A stretch of 64,000 nt of DNA from an uncultured Alphaproteobacteria bacterium (GTDB lineage: Bacteria; Pseudomonadota; Alphaproteobacteria; RF32; CAG-239), in assembly GCA_910577095.1 (NCBI GenBank), contig CAJTLY010000003.1, positions 4,033 through 68,032 of the forward strand. The letters run 5' to 3'. This document shows, one piece after another, positions 42,936-52,715 of this stretch. The notes under the pieces are model-generated. The model was not told the origin of the DNA. It saw only the letters and a program-made list of their open reading frames with translations, and did not search any database. A program made the translations under genes and the position numbers. Every line of letters begins with the position of its first letter. The first letter of the stretch is position 1.

Positions 42936-44972
42936 GAACAGGTGGAATCCAGAGCCTGAATTACTTTCTTTACAACATCCACTGGCTTTGCTTAGTGTTC
43001 CGTTGCCGGTGTATTTTCTTACGGTATCTCCACAATTTAGACTGTGAGACTTTCCTCTAGACCAGCAATAGAAGTAAGTTCTCGAGAAAGATGAAATGGT
43101 ACCGTAGGAAGTTATATAACGGACATTACACTTGTTATCATCACAGCATCCTCCTTTATACTGTCCCCCTCGGGCAACAATTCCGCGATATGTTTTACTA
43201 GCCGTAATTATTTTGGTATTACTTGATGAAGAAATACCCGGTTCACCTTTGGAATCAGGGGCGCCTAACATACAATAACTTGCAACATATACGTTGTTTA
43301 TAGTTCCCTGGTCGTATAGATACCAATTAGTATTATATGTGTTGATAGCACTTCCGATAACATGGTTTTGTTTACCGCAACTCCCTACATGGTTTATGCC
43401 GACGTAAGTGTTGCGAACATAAACATTCGCATAATTAAACATCATCAGTCCGCGGACAATTAAATTGTAATTGGTTTTAAAATCTATACGTTTAGTATCT
43501 GAAACTCCTTCAATTATAATGCGTTTGTCAAAAGAGTTGGATACTTTGAAATCCAAACTTCCGATTTCATAATTGTATCCTTTTGATATATAATCTGCTG
43601 TTATTGTTGCACCCGTATATTTTACATACATATTATTTGCATTGGGCAGATTGGGATCATATTTCAGTTCTGTCTTATTTTCGTTATAGTAATGAAAGGC
43701 TTCAATACCACAGTTGGTACAGGTAAAACCGCCCTGGTTCCACCAACTGCTGGAACTTCTGAGGATAACGGAAGTAAAGTCCAGAGGAGATGTGCTTTTC
43801 ATGGCAATTCCGCCAATTTCTATTTTTGGGGTTTCGACACATTGCTGTTTTACCAGTTTGGTCAGTGTGTCGCTGCCATATATAGTTTGCGCATAAACTG
43901 TTGCGGAGATAACTTTTTTATTATAAAAGTTTTCCCACTTTGCACCGTAGCCGGTATCTTTGGCAACAATGACATTTTTAGCTGTAGGCGTTATGCCGGT
44001 TTTATAAAGTGCGTAACCTGTTATGCTGTGTGCAGAAATATAATCTTCCAGAATTTCGCCGCATTCTTTAGGTTCACATTTGCCGTTCACAATTTTATAC
44101 CCTAATTTGCAGGAAGTGGCGCGATAACGGCTGCCGCGGGTGCAGAATTTTTCTTTTTCGCAGCTGGCATAAGTAGCCACCGGACTGTCCGCGCTGTCAA
44201 CGTCGTCGATGTTGTCGTAAGGGTAGGTGCCGTTGTTGCAGTCGCAGCAGGCCCTGGCTTTATAAACGTCTCCCTGCTGGCACAGTTTTTGACGGGCGTC
44301 GGTTCCGTATTTGCACTCGCTGCTGATGACTTTATAGTCGTCACCGCACAAACAGGTGCTGTAATAGACGTTTCCGTTGCTGTCGGTGCAGGAATTGCCG
44401 GCGGCCGCCGATCCGATGCTGGAACACTCTTCGGTCGTTTTGGGGTACAGACCGCGGTCACACAAACATTCGGTAAACTGCGAAACGACGGTGGACTGCC
44501 CGCCGCTGAAACCGGTATAAACGCAGGAAGCGCCGGAAGCGATACTGTTTTGATATTGGGTTCCGTTTACCACGTTTTTGCAAATGCTGGCGCTTTGTTG
44601 TTTGAATTTAAATTTTTTGCTGTCGCAGGCGCATTTGTAACGAGTGCCGCATTTGCCGTCGTTAACCAGCGGATAAACACAGGCATCGTAGGCATATTCG
44701 CGTCCGCAACACATTACATAATTAGCGTTGTACGGACAATAGCCGACGATATGTTTGGTCATGTCGGCCTGACAAACGTCTTTGGGCGTATAGCCTTCCT
44801 TTTTGCAAAGTTCGCCGTCTGCCGCCGGATCGACATAATCGCCGAAGTCGGCGCCGCCGGCACAGTCGGGATCGCCGACGAAACAAACCTTGGCCGAAAC
44901 GTTGCCGGCACTCCAAAGGCAGCCGCACGCCAGCAGCATGCACACCGCCCAAATTTTACCCGATATTTTCAT
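42930..44972 (-). CDS. Large cysteine-rich secreted or surface protein
   Basis: A 680-residue protein with a signal peptide (about 1-28, ending GNVSA) and 44 cysteines, 29 of them in mature residues 29-305. That region is made of small Cys-bounded segments (CACDSKKFKF, ECLCDRGLYP, TCLCGDDYKV, CCDCNNGTYPY), probably disulphide-bonded. Residues about 310-680 are beta rich with few Cys and look like a beta-helix (NNVYVASY, VYVRNTYVGI). The DNA of the C-terminal half is clearly more AT rich than that of the N-terminal half, suggesting a mosaic gene. Unknown function; probably surface exposed. Its promoter region contains three GTACGTTA boxes. Confidence 0.8.
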   Translation of the reverse strand: MKISGKIWAVCMLLACGCLWSAGNVSAKVCFVGDPDCAGGADFGDYVDPAADGELCKKEGYTPKDVCQADMTKHIVGYCPYNANYVMCCGREYAYDACVYPLVNDGKCGTRYKCACDSKKFKFKQQSASICKNVVNGTQYQNSIASGASCVYTGFSGGQSTVVSQFTECLCDRGLYPKTTEECSSIGSAAAGNSCTDSNGNVYYSTCLCGDDYKVISSECKYGTDARQKLCQQGDVYKARACCDCNNGTYPYDNIDDVDSADSPVATYASCEKEKFCTRGSRYRATSCKLGYKIVNGKCEPKECGEILEDYISAHSITGYALYKTGITPTAKNVIVAKDTGYGAKWENFYNKKVISATVYAQTIYGSDTLTKLVKQQCVETPKIEIGGIAMKSTSPLDFTSVILRSSSSWWNQGGFTCTNCGIEAFHYYNENKTELKYDPNLPNANNMYVKYTGATITADYISKGYNYEIGSLDFKVSNSFDKRIIIEGVSDTKRIDFKTNYNLIVRGLMMFNYANVYVRNTYVGINHVGSCGKQNHVIGSAINTYNTNWYLYDQGTINNVYVASYCMLGAPDSKGEPGISSSSNTKIITASKTYRGIVARGGQYKGGCCDDNKCNVRYITSYGTISSFSRTYFYCWSRGKSHSLNCGDTVRKYTGNGTLSKASGCCKESNSGSGFHLFE

Positions 44973-45020
44973 AACCCTTCCCCTTTATTACCTTGGTTGT
45001 TTGAGGTGATTGAAAATATT

Positions 45021-45137
45021 GTACGTTAAAATAAGAGGATTTTTTTCTTCGCTGAGCCTTGATTTTTGGTCTTGATTTCTGCTGCAAAATAACGTACCTT
45101 TTTTTGCAACACCGCTAAAGGATGAAAAAGTACGTTA
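45021..45137. promoter_or_regulatory. Three GTACGTTA boxes
   Basis: GTACGTTA occurs at 45021-45028 and 45130-45137, and its complement at 45090-45097. The last two form an inverted repeat (ATAACGTAC..AAAAAGTACGTTAT) that could also end yejB transcription. They may be operator sites for the Cys-rich gene. Confidence 0.35.
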
Positions 45138-45162
45138 TATCAAACGGATATGGCGATAAAAG

Positions 45163-46239
45163 TTATTGAATTTTCTCAAAATTGATGCGCGGGTCCACCA
45201 GCGAATAAGTAATGTCGCTGACCAGCTTTAACACCAGTCCCAGCAAGGCAAAAATATACAAAGTGCCGAAAATGACCGGATAATCGCGCGTGGTAATCGC
45301 TTCGTAGCCCAGCAGCCCGAGTCCGTTGAGTGAGAAAATAACCTCAATCAGCAGCGAACCGCTGAACAGCATTTTGATCAGCAATGCCGGAAAACCGGCA
45401 ATCACAATCAGCATTGCGTTGCGAAAGACGTGACCGTACAAAATCCGGTTTTGGCTCAGTCCTTTGGCTTTGGCGGTCAGAACATAGGGTTTGTTCAGTT
45501 CCTCGAGAAAAGAATTCTTGGTCAGCATGGTCAGGCTGGCAAAACCGCCGACAACCATTGCCGTGACCGGCAGCGCAATATGATGAAAATAATCGAGAAC
45601 TTTGCCGCCCGCGCTCAGTTGTTCCCAGTTGTCGGAAGTGAGGCCCCGTAACGGAAACCATTGCAGATAAGTGCCGCCGGCAAAAAAAACGATCAGAAAA
45701 ACCGCAAACAGAAAAACCGGAATCGCCGAACCCAATACCACTGCAAACGAACTCCAGATATCAAACTTCGATCCGTCCTCAACCGCTTTTTTGACCCCCA
45801 GCGGAATTGCAATCAGATAAATGATCAACGTTGACCATAAACCGAGCGAGATCGAAACCGGCATCCGTTCGCCGATCAGTTGCAAAACGCTTTTATCCTG
45901 ATAATAACTGCGGCCGAAATCAAAGCGGGCATAATCTTTGATCATTTTCCACAGCCGTTGGTGAACCGGTTTGTCAAAGCCGAACTGTTTTTCCAGTTCT
46001 TTGACCAGTTCTTCGGGAACGCCCTGTGCGCCGCGATATTGACTCTCGCCGCCGTTCATCTGCATCTGCACCCCCGAAGTAATCTGCGCGGTGGCGTCAA
46101 CGTTCATGCCGCGATATTTGGCCAGAGTATGTTCCACCGGTCCTCCCGGCGCCAGCTGGATGACGGCAAAATTAATCAGCAGAATTCCCAGCAGGGTCAG
46201 CGGAATCAACAGTAAACGTTTGATAATATAATGACGCAT
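45163..46239 (-). CDS. yejB: Peptide ABC transporter permease, YejB-like
   Basis: A 358-residue inner-membrane permease. The ATG at 46239 overlaps the yejA stop (TAATG). The first helix (about 8-28) is followed by a periplasmic loop with VPEELVKELEKQFGFDKP, then five more helices. EAA-type loop: YVLTAKAKGLSQNRILYGHVF. It would work with YejA in uptake of oligopeptides or microcin C-type compounds. The second permease (YejE) and ATPase (YejF), normally next, are not encoded downstream. Confidence 0.9.
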   Translation of the reverse strand: MRHYIIKRLLLIPLTLLGILLINFAVIQLAPGGPVEHTLAKYRGMNVDATAQITSGVQMQMNGGESQYRGAQGVPEELVKELEKQFGFDKPVHQRLWKMIKDYARFDFGRSYYQDKSVLQLIGERMPVSISLGLWSTLIIYLIAIPLGVKKAVEDGSKFDIWSSFAVVLGSAIPVFLFAVFLIVFFAGGTYLQWFPLRGLTSDNWEQLSAGGKVLDYFHHIALPVTAMVVGGFASLTMLTKNSFLEELNKPYVLTAKAKGLSQNRILYGHVFRNAMLIVIAGFPALLIKMLFSGSLLIEVIFSLNGLGLLGYEAITTRDYPVIFGTLYIFALLGLVLKLVSDITYSLVDPRINFEKIQ

Positions 46240-48050
46240 TATTTTTTCTCTTTCACCCACCATGTATAAGGCTGGAAGCCGACTCGCAAATCGGTTTGCG
46301 GATGCGCAAACTTGTTATGGTAGGCGACCCGGTGATAGGGCGAATACCACTGCATGATCATATAATGATTATTAAGCAAAACCCGGTCCAGTGCCCGGAT
46401 ATGGGCCTGATAGTCTTCTTTGTTCTGGGCGGCAACCAGACCTTCCAACAGTTCGTCCACCACCGGATTTTTAATGCCGATCAGATTAAAGCTTCCCGGC
46501 GTGTCGGCGCTGGCGCTGCCCCAGAATTCCTTCTGTTCGTTGCCCGGCAACTGACTGATCGGAAAAGTGATAATGGCAACGTCGAAGTCAAAATTGTCGA
46601 GTCGGTTTTTGAAAACGTTGGTTTCAAGATTGCGAAAAGCGGCTTTGATGCCGATTTTTTCCAAATTTTTCAAAAACGGCAGCATGACGCGGGTAAACGA
46701 ACTGCCGTTGGCCGAATTGCTGAGAATCTCGAAAGTCAGCGGTTGTCCGCTTTCCAGATGAGTCATTTTGCCGTCGACAAAGTCGTATCCGGCTTCTTTC
46801 AACAAAGCAACCGCGCGGCGCAGGTTTTGGCGTGCCGAACGGTAATCGCCGTAGACCGGGTTGGACGGTACCGTATCGAAAACGCTTTCCGGCAGGCGAT
46901 CGCGAAACTTTTCCAATATTTCCCGTTCGCGTCCCTGCGGCAACCCCCTGGCTTCCATACCGCTGTTTGAAAAATAGCTGTACAGGCGGTCATATTGATC
47001 ATAAAAGAGATTGCGGCGCGCCCACTCAAAGTCGAAAGCCAGATCTATTGCCTGCCGCACCCGCGGATCGGCGAATTGCGGCCGGCGCAGGTTGAAAGAA
47101 AAGTTTTGCAGCCGCGCAGTTTCGTTGTGAGGAATTTGTTCTTTGACAATTTCGCCGTTGCGGACTTTGTCATTGTCGTAGCCGGTGACCCATATTTTGG
47201 CAATATATTCTTCACGTACGTCAATATTGCCCGAAAACAATGCCTGCAAAGTGACGGTGGTATCCTGATAATAATCGTAACGGATTTCGTCAAAGTTGTA
47301 AAAACCGCGGCGCGACGGCAAATCCTTGGCCCAGTAGTTCGGATTGCGTTTGAAAACCAGATATTTGTTGGGCTGAAAACTTTCTAAAATATACGGTCCG
47401 CTGCCGAGCGGCGCTTTAAGATAGGGTTTGGCAAAGTCTTTGCCTTCCCAGTCTTTTTGCGAATAAATCAGCATTTGCGAAAGAATCAGCGGCAGTTCTT
47501 TGTTGTTGCTTCCTTTCTTAAAGTAAAAACGGACGTGGGAGGGCGACAGCTTTTCTGCCTTTTCGACGTCGGCATAATATATTTTATAGAGCGGCGAGCC
47601 TTTTTCAACCAAACTGCGGTAGCTGAAAATAACGTCGTCGGCGGTGACTTTTGAGCCGTCGGCAAAACGGGCGCGCGGATTCAAAATGAAACCGACGTAT
47701 TCGTCTGTCAGTTCAAATTTTTCGGCCAACAGCGGATAAGCGGTGCTGATGTCGTCGGCGGGAACCACGGCCAGAGAATCCATTGTCAGGGCGGCAACCT
47801 GTGTTGCCGCAATCCCCTTAAAGATGAAAGGGTTGAAATTGTCAAAAGTTCCGTAGGCCGGAAAGACGATTCTCCCGCCTTTGCGGGCTTGCGCGTCGGC
47901 ATAGTCGAAATGCTGCCAGTTTCCGGTATATTTCGGACTGCCGTAAAGGGCAATTTGCGAGGTTGCTTCTGCGGCGGCCGCAGCTGCCGCCGGCAGCAAA
48001 AGTACCGCTGTCCACACATACAGGAAACTAATGGTCTTCTTTAGGGGCAT
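46239..48050 (-). CDS. yejA: Extracellular solute-binding protein, YejA-like (SBP family 5)
   Basis: A 603-residue periplasmic peptide-binding protein. The signal peptide runs to about residue 28 (LLLPAAAAAAAEA). IALYGSPKYTGNWQHFDYAD, GGRIVFPAYGTFDNFNPF, then RVRQAIDLAFDFEWARRNLF and YMIMQWYSPYHRVAYHNKF are YejA/OppA-type signatures. It starts inside the 3' end of the preceding membrane-protein gene (23-base overlap) and is followed directly by yejB. Confidence 0.93.
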   Translation of the reverse strand: MPLKKTISFLYVWTAVLLLPAAAAAAAEATSQIALYGSPKYTGNWQHFDYADAQARKGGRIVFPAYGTFDNFNPFIFKGIAATQVAALTMDSLAVVPADDISTAYPLLAEKFELTDEYVGFILNPRARFADGSKVTADDVIFSYRSLVEKGSPLYKIYYADVEKAEKLSPSHVRFYFKKGSNNKELPLILSQMLIYSQKDWEGKDFAKPYLKAPLGSGPYILESFQPNKYLVFKRNPNYWAKDLPSRRGFYNFDEIRYDYYQDTTVTLQALFSGNIDVREEYIAKIWVTGYDNDKVRNGEIVKEQIPHNETARLQNFSFNLRRPQFADPRVRQAIDLAFDFEWARRNLFYDQYDRLYSYFSNSGMEARGLPQGREREILEKFRDRLPESVFDTVPSNPVYGDYRSARQNLRRAVALLKEAGYDFVDGKMTHLESGQPLTFEILSNSANGSSFTRVMLPFLKNLEKIGIKAAFRNLETNVFKNRLDNFDFDVAIITFPISQLPGNEQKEFWGSASADTPGSFNLIGIKNPVVDELLEGLVAAQNKEDYQAHIRALDRVLLNNHYMIMQWYSPYHRVAYHNKFAHPQTDLRVGFQPYTWWVKEKK

Positions 48051-49596
48051 TCTGGTCGATTCCGTCTTTTTCTTTGCCGTTGCGGTCGGGCGTTTTCAGT
48101 TGTTCCAGTTCTTGTTGGAGTTTGAGAATTGTTTCGTTGGTGCTGGCAAAAGCAAATTTTCGTCCCGACGTCTCTTTTTCCGGCGTCTGATCATTTTCTT
48201 CGGCTTCCATTACCTTGGCCAGCCGTGATCCGGATGTCGGCGCGCTGTCGGAGAGCTTGCCGAAACTGCGCTCAAGAGCAAGCGTCAGCGGATCAATTTC
48301 ATCCTGAGGCGCCGCATTTTTTTCCTTGGACGGGCGGCGTTTGAAGATATTGCCGAAATTGGGGAAAAAGGAAGTTTTTTCGGCGGACTCGTCATCATCG
48401 TCGTCGTCGCCGCGGATACCGGCGCCGGCAAACATGGAACTGATTTCTTCTTCAATCGCGGTTGTTTGGGGTTCGGTCGGCACGGTTTCTTGAGAGAGCG
48501 TTTGCGGTTCCGCTTCCGGAAGCTCGGCAGCGATAATTTCTTCCGGTGTTTTGGCATCTTCTTCGTCGATCAGCAGATCCAGTGTTTCTTCTTCCGAAAG
48601 TGTCTCAATCGGGGAAGACTCGGTTGACTGTGTTTCTTCCTTGCTGTCCGCGACCGGTTCCGTCGTGACCGCAAGGTCGGAAATTTCGATGGTGCCGAGT
48701 TCGCTCAACGGGTCTTCTTCTGCCTCGGCAACCGGCGGAAGATCGTTTTTCGCTTCGGCTTTCGGTTGTGCCGGAACGCCGATCCGCATGTCAATTTCGG
48801 CAAACAGTTCGGAAACGTCTTCTTTACCGTTTTCTTTTGGGGCGGCGGCCGGCGTAGTTTCCTGCAGACGGTCGGCCAGCGGCGCCAGAATGGCGAAGGC
48901 TTTGCCGAAAGCACCGGTTTCGATGATGTTGAGGAAAATCTTTTCATGGTCATATTGTTTTAAGATATCAAGCAGCCGCGCATAACGGGCGCAGAATTCG
49001 TTGACCGCGCCGCGAAGCAGATTTTCTCTGAGAGCTGTCCGATAAAGGCGGTTTTCAAAGTCGACGCTGCTGTTTTGCAAATTGATCAGAGCTTTGGCAA
49101 AACCCCACTTGTTGCCTTTTTCGGCGGTGGTCCACAGTCGGGCCGCTTCGGAGTCGCTGATAAAATTATAGCGTTGCAGCATATCGGCGATCAGGCCGTT
49201 CAGTTCGTTGACGAAAAGTTCGGTCTGACTGAGGATAAACTGACTGTGTCGGCTTTGTTGTCCCTGATAGAGCAAACGGGCCACGATTTCCAAAAACTCC
49301 TGATTTTGTTTAAATTGGGCCTCAATCATTTTAAATTGCTTCTGTTGGTTTTTTTCACGCCGAAAACGGTAGACGCTGCCCCAAATCCCCCAGATCACAA
49401 ACAGCGGCGCCGCCGCCAACGCCGTATAAACGGCCAGATCCGTCAGTCCGAGCGCCGCCGGTGAGATTCCGTTTAACCGTGTGTAAAGATAGCTTCCGAT
49501 ATACATCAGCCACGAAATGGTTAAAAAAACGGCGGTAAAAAAACTGAAAGTAAGCACGGCGGTTCTCTCCTTTGTCAAACAAATCGATTTTGTCAT
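48028..49596 (-). CDS. Membrane protein with long acidic cytoplasmic tail, unknown
   Basis: A 522-residue protein. The ATG at 49596 is preferred; a TTG nine codons upstream lacks support. Two hydrophobic helices (about 14-35 and 55-76) anchor it, followed by a basic segment and a helical domain (about 90-235) rich in Gln/Leu. The C-terminal half is low complexity and strongly acidic (Glu/Pro/Thr), with a run GDDDDDDE and a closing coiled coil ETILKLQQELEQLK. No family recognised. It overlaps yejA and may be cotranscribed with it. Confidence 0.75.
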   Translation of the reverse strand: MTKSICLTKERTAVLTFSFFTAVFLTISWLMYIGSYLYTRLNGISPAALGLTDLAVYTALAAAPLFVIWGIWGSVYRFRREKNQQKQFKMIEAQFKQNQEFLEIVARLLYQGQQSRHSQFILSQTELFVNELNGLIADMLQRYNFISDSEAARLWTTAEKGNKWGFAKALINLQNSSVDFENRLYRTALRENLLRGAVNEFCARYARLLDILKQYDHEKIFLNIIETGAFGKAFAILAPLADRLQETTPAAAPKENGKEDVSELFAEIDMRIGVPAQPKAEAKNDLPPVAEAEEDPLSELGTIEISDLAVTTEPVADSKEETQSTESSPIETLSEEETLDLLIDEEDAKTPEEIIAAELPEAEPQTLSQETVPTEPQTTAIEEEISSMFAGAGIRGDDDDDDESAEKTSFFPNFGNIFKRRPSKEKNAAPQDEIDPLTLALERSFGKLSDSAPTSGSRLAKVMEAEENDQTPEKETSGRKFAFASTNETILKLQQELEQLKTPDRNGKEKDGIDQNAPKEDH

Positions 49597-49748
49597 ACTA
49601 ATTATATTTAACCGATATTTCAATCAAATATTTTGTTGCCTTTACAAAAGCAACACTATTCACAATATTTTAAAATAATAGTCGAAATTTATGTTAAAGT
49701 ATGCTATCAAGACGGAAGTTGTTAAATATCTGAAAGAAGAAACTAACC

Positions 49749-50732
49749 ATGAGCGATAATCAATCCGCAGTTTTGGACTTTGAAAAAAAGATCATTGAAA
49801 TTGAAGAAAAGATTAAGATGCTGAATACGCTGGCCAAGGACAGCGACGTCAATATCGACAAGGAACTCAACCGTCTTCAGCAGAAACTCGAAAAACAAAT
49901 TAAGCTTTCTTACGCCAACCTCACGCCTTGGCAGCGGGTGCAGATTGCCCGCCATCCCGAGCGGCCGCAATGTATGGATTATGTCAAAGGACTGATCGAG
50001 GATTTTGTTCCTTTGTGCGGCGACCGTCTGTTTGCCGACGATGCCACCATGATCGGCGGTATCGGGCGTTTTAAAGGCGTGTCGGTGGTTGTTCTCGGAC
50101 AGGAAAAAGGCCGTGATCTCGAAACCCGGGTCAAATACAACTTCGGTATGGCCAAACCGGAAGGTTACCGCAAAGCGCAGCGTCTGATGGATGTGGCCGA
50201 CAAGTTCAATCTGCCGGTGATTTGTTTTGTCGATACCGACGGCGCCTATCCGGGGATTGAGTCGGAAGCCCGCGGTCAGGCCGAGGCGATTGCCTCTTCT
50301 ATTCAGAAATGCCTGCAAATAAAAGTGCCGCTGATTTCGGTCGTAATCGGCATGGGCGGCTCGGGCGGTGCGATTGCGATTGCGGCGGCCAATCGGATTC
50401 TGATGCTGGAAAACTCGATCTATTCGGTCATTTCTCCCGAAGGGTGCGCCTCGATTCTGTGGCGGTCCGGCGACAAGGCCAAAGACGCTGCCGAAGCCCT
50501 GCGGCTGACGGCTCAGGATCTGAAGTCGTTTAACGTGATTGACGAAATCATTCCGGAACCGGAGGGCGGCGCTCACCGGGATACCGCCGGTACCATCGAA
50601 AAAGTCGGCGATTGCATTTACAAGCATTTGCAGGAATTGTCATCCTTAAGCGGTGACAGTCTGAAAAAACAGCGTAACGAAAAATTCCTGGAAATGGGAC
50701 GTAACCTTAATATCGAGTCCGGCAAAAACTAA
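49749..50732 (+). CDS. accA: Acetyl-CoA carboxylase carboxyltransferase alpha
   Basis: A 327-residue subunit that, with AccD, moves CO2 from biotin to acetyl-CoA to begin fatty acid synthesis. An N-terminal coiled-coil (FEKKIIEIEEKIKMLNTL), ANLTPWQRVQIARHPERP, GGIGRFKGVSVVVLGQEKG and GMGGSGGAIAI, ending with EPEGGAHRD, are typical. Divergent from the membrane protein gene. A hairpin TGTTGC/GCAACA lies in the upstream gap. Confidence 0.96.
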   Translation: MSDNQSAVLDFEKKIIEIEEKIKMLNTLAKDSDVNIDKELNRLQQKLEKQIKLSYANLTPWQRVQIARHPERPQCMDYVKGLIEDFVPLCGDRLFADDATMIGGIGRFKGVSVVVLGQEKGRDLETRVKYNFGMAKPEGYRKAQRLMDVADKFNLPVICFVDTDGAYPGIESEARGQAEAIASSIQKCLQIKVPLISVVIGMGGSGGAIAIAAANRILMLENSIYSVISPEGCASILWRSGDKAKDAAEALRLTAQDLKSFNVIDEIIPEPEGGAHRDTAGTIEKVGDCIYKHLQELSSLSGDSLKKQRNEKFLEMGRNLNIESGKN

Positions 50733-50734
50733 TC

Positions 50735-51859
50735 ATGACTTTATCGCTGGTCGAAATCGGTTTAATTGCGGTGATTGCGCTGTTGTTGATAACAATTGCC
50801 GCCGTTTTTCTGATTCCCGGTCGCCGGCGCGGTTTTGACGAAACGCTGCTGCGTTCTCAGGCCGAGTTGGCGGGGCGGCTGATGCAGCTGAGCGAGCATC
50901 ATTCGCTGGAACAAAATAAAATTGTGGAAGCGATTGCCGAACAAAAGCTTTCGTTATTAAAAATTATTGATGACAAATTGTTGCAGGTAACCCAAAAGGT
51001 GGGCGAAGGGCTGCGCCTTTCCGGTTCCCGTACCGACGAAACCCTGAGCGCCTTGCGTGAGCGGCTGGCAAAAATAGATGCCGCACAACAGAAAATATCC
51101 GCTCTTTCGGAACAGGTGGTGTCGTTGCAGGAAGTTCTTTCCAACAAGCAGGCGCGCGGCGCTTTCGGCGAGATCCAGCTCAATGATCTGGTCACGTCGA
51201 TTTTGCCGCCGTCGGTTTATGCTTTTCAGGCCGTGCTCGGCAATCAGAAACGGGCCGATTGCCTTTTAAAGCTGCCGGATCCGCCGGGTGCGATTGTTGT
51301 GGATTCGAAATTTCCGCTTGAAAGTTATCAGGCTTTGCGCCTGGCCGCCAACGAACGCGAAAAACAGGAGGCGGAACGCTTTTTTCGGGCTTCGGTGATC
51401 AGACATATCCGCGATATTGCCGACAAATATATCATTCCCGGCGAAACGGCGGAATCGGCTTTGATGTTTCTGCCGGCAGAATCGGTTTATGCCGAGCTTC
51501 ATGCCCGTTTTGTCGATGTGGTGGAGTTTTCGTATCGGGCCCGGGTGTGGATCGTTTCGCCCACCACTTTGATGGCAACGCTCAATACGGTGCGTGCGGT
51601 GCTGAAAGATGCGCGGATGCAGGAACAGGCCGGAATTATTCAGCGCGAAGTCGGCCTTTTGACCGAAGATGTCAACCGTCTTGACGAGCGGGTGGACAAT
51701 TTGATCCGTCATTTTGAACAGGCGGCCAAGGATATCGGCGACATAAAGGTTTCTTCTGCCAAAATCGGCAAAAGAATAGGGCGGATCGAGGATCTGGAGT
51801 TGGATGCCGGATCCCAAACCTCTCTTCCGCAGAGGTCGTCTGCCGGCGGTAATGCATAA
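50735..51859 (+). CDS. rmuC: DNA recombination protein RmuC
   Basis: A 374-residue protein with one N-terminal helix (about 4-24), a coiled coil (about 30-125) and the RmuC nuclease-like core (about 130-330: RGAFGEIQLNDLVTSILPPSVY, IVVDSKFPLESYQAL, ESALMFLPAESVYAELH, VWIVSPTTLMATLNTVRAVLK-type). The family limits recombination between inverted repeats. It starts 2 bases after the accA stop, so it is coupled. Confidence 0.93.
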   Translation: MTLSLVEIGLIAVIALLLITIAAVFLIPGRRRGFDETLLRSQAELAGRLMQLSEHHSLEQNKIVEAIAEQKLSLLKIIDDKLLQVTQKVGEGLRLSGSRTDETLSALRERLAKIDAAQQKISALSEQVVSLQEVLSNKQARGAFGEIQLNDLVTSILPPSVYAFQAVLGNQKRADCLLKLPDPPGAIVVDSKFPLESYQALRLAANEREKQEAERFFRASVIRHIRDIADKYIIPGETAESALMFLPAESVYAELHARFVDVVEFSYRARVWIVSPTTLMATLNTVRAVLKDARMQEQAGIIQREVGLLTEDVNRLDERVDNLIRHFEQAAKDIGDIKVSSAKIGKRIGRIEDLELDAGSQTSLPQRSSAGGNA

Positions 51860-51944
51860 AATTTTGTTTTATGCAACAAGATGTATTGATTTATAAATTA
51901 AAAACAGTTAATTTACACTAAAACATAAACAAAGAGGTATTAAA

Positions 51945-52229
51945 GTGACTAAATCTGAATTAATTGAAAAAATTGCAGCGAAAAACCCCAGTCTGACGGT
52001 TAAGGAAATCGACCGGATCGTGACCGTTATTCTGGACAGCATTATCAATGCCCTCGCCGACGGCGAACGTGTCGAGTTCCGCGGTTTCGGCGCTTTCTCG
52101 ATTCGCACCCGCTCGCCGCGTATGGCCAAAAATCCCCGCACCGGCGAGAAACTGAGCGTCGACGCCCGCAATATCCCGCATTTTAAGGCCGGCAAACAGT
52201 TGTACGAACTGCTCAACAAAGCAGAATAA
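51945..52229 (+). CDS. ihfB: Integration host factor beta subunit
   Basis: A 94-residue DNA-bending protein starting with GTG at 51945, 8 bases after AGAGG. MTKSELIEKIA, RVEFRGFGAFSIRTR and the DNA-inserting arm AKNPRTGEKLSVDARNIPHFKAGKQL-type end match IHF beta rather than HU. It acts as heterodimer with IhfA, not in this window. It is followed by lapA in the usual order. Confidence 0.93.
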   Translation: MTKSELIEKIAAKNPSLTVKEIDRIVTVILDSIINALADGERVEFRGFGAFSIRTRSPRMAKNPRTGEKLSVDARNIPHFKAGKQLYELLNKAE

Positions 52230-52259
52230 AAAAACGGATTTTTCAGGAAAGGCAAGGCT

Positions 52260-52694
52260 ATGAATTTTGTAAAAATGATAATCGGATTGCCGTTGATTAT
52301 AATTGTGGCAGTCTTTGCTTTCGTAAACAACGATATGGCTGTTTTCAGCCTGTGGCCGTTTAACATCGAAATTACAATTTCCTTAAGCGTTGCCGTTATC
52401 TTTTTTATCGTTTTCGGTTATATCGTCGGCAAGCTGGATTCGTGGCTTTCGTACGCGCCGTTGCGCAAGGCTTTGCGCACTCAGCAGCGCCAGAACAAAA
52501 AACTGAGCCAGCAACAGCAGGAATTGGCCGGCCGGGTCGAAAGCCTGAAAGGCGATCTCGAAAACGTTAAGGCCAAAACCGATCTGCCGGCGCCGGGAGT
52601 AAAAACCGAAACGCCGAAGGCCGGCCTGAAAGATAAAATTAAAAATTTGTTTAAACGTAAGGCCGAAAAATCCGACGATTTCTGGTGCCTGTAA
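52260..52694 (+). CDS. lapA: LapA-domain inner-membrane protein
   Basis: A 144-residue protein with two helices (about 4-22 and 40-62) and a cytoplasmic coiled coil, ending in a Lys-rich segment. IIGLPLIIIVAVFAFVNND and SVAVIFFIVFGYIVGKLDSW are the LapA/DUF1049 pattern. In E. coli LapA helps regulate LPS synthesis. The position between ihfB and accD is the alphaproteobacterial one. Confidence 0.9.
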   Translation: MNFVKMIIGLPLIIIVAVFAFVNNDMAVFSLWPFNIEITISLSVAVIFFIVFGYIVGKLDSWLSYAPLRKALRTQQRQNKKLSQQQQELAGRVESLKGDLENVKAKTDLPAPGVKTETPKAGLKDKIKNLFKRKAEKSDDFWCL

Positions 52695-52715
52695 AATTAT
52701 GTAAGGATTTGCAAC

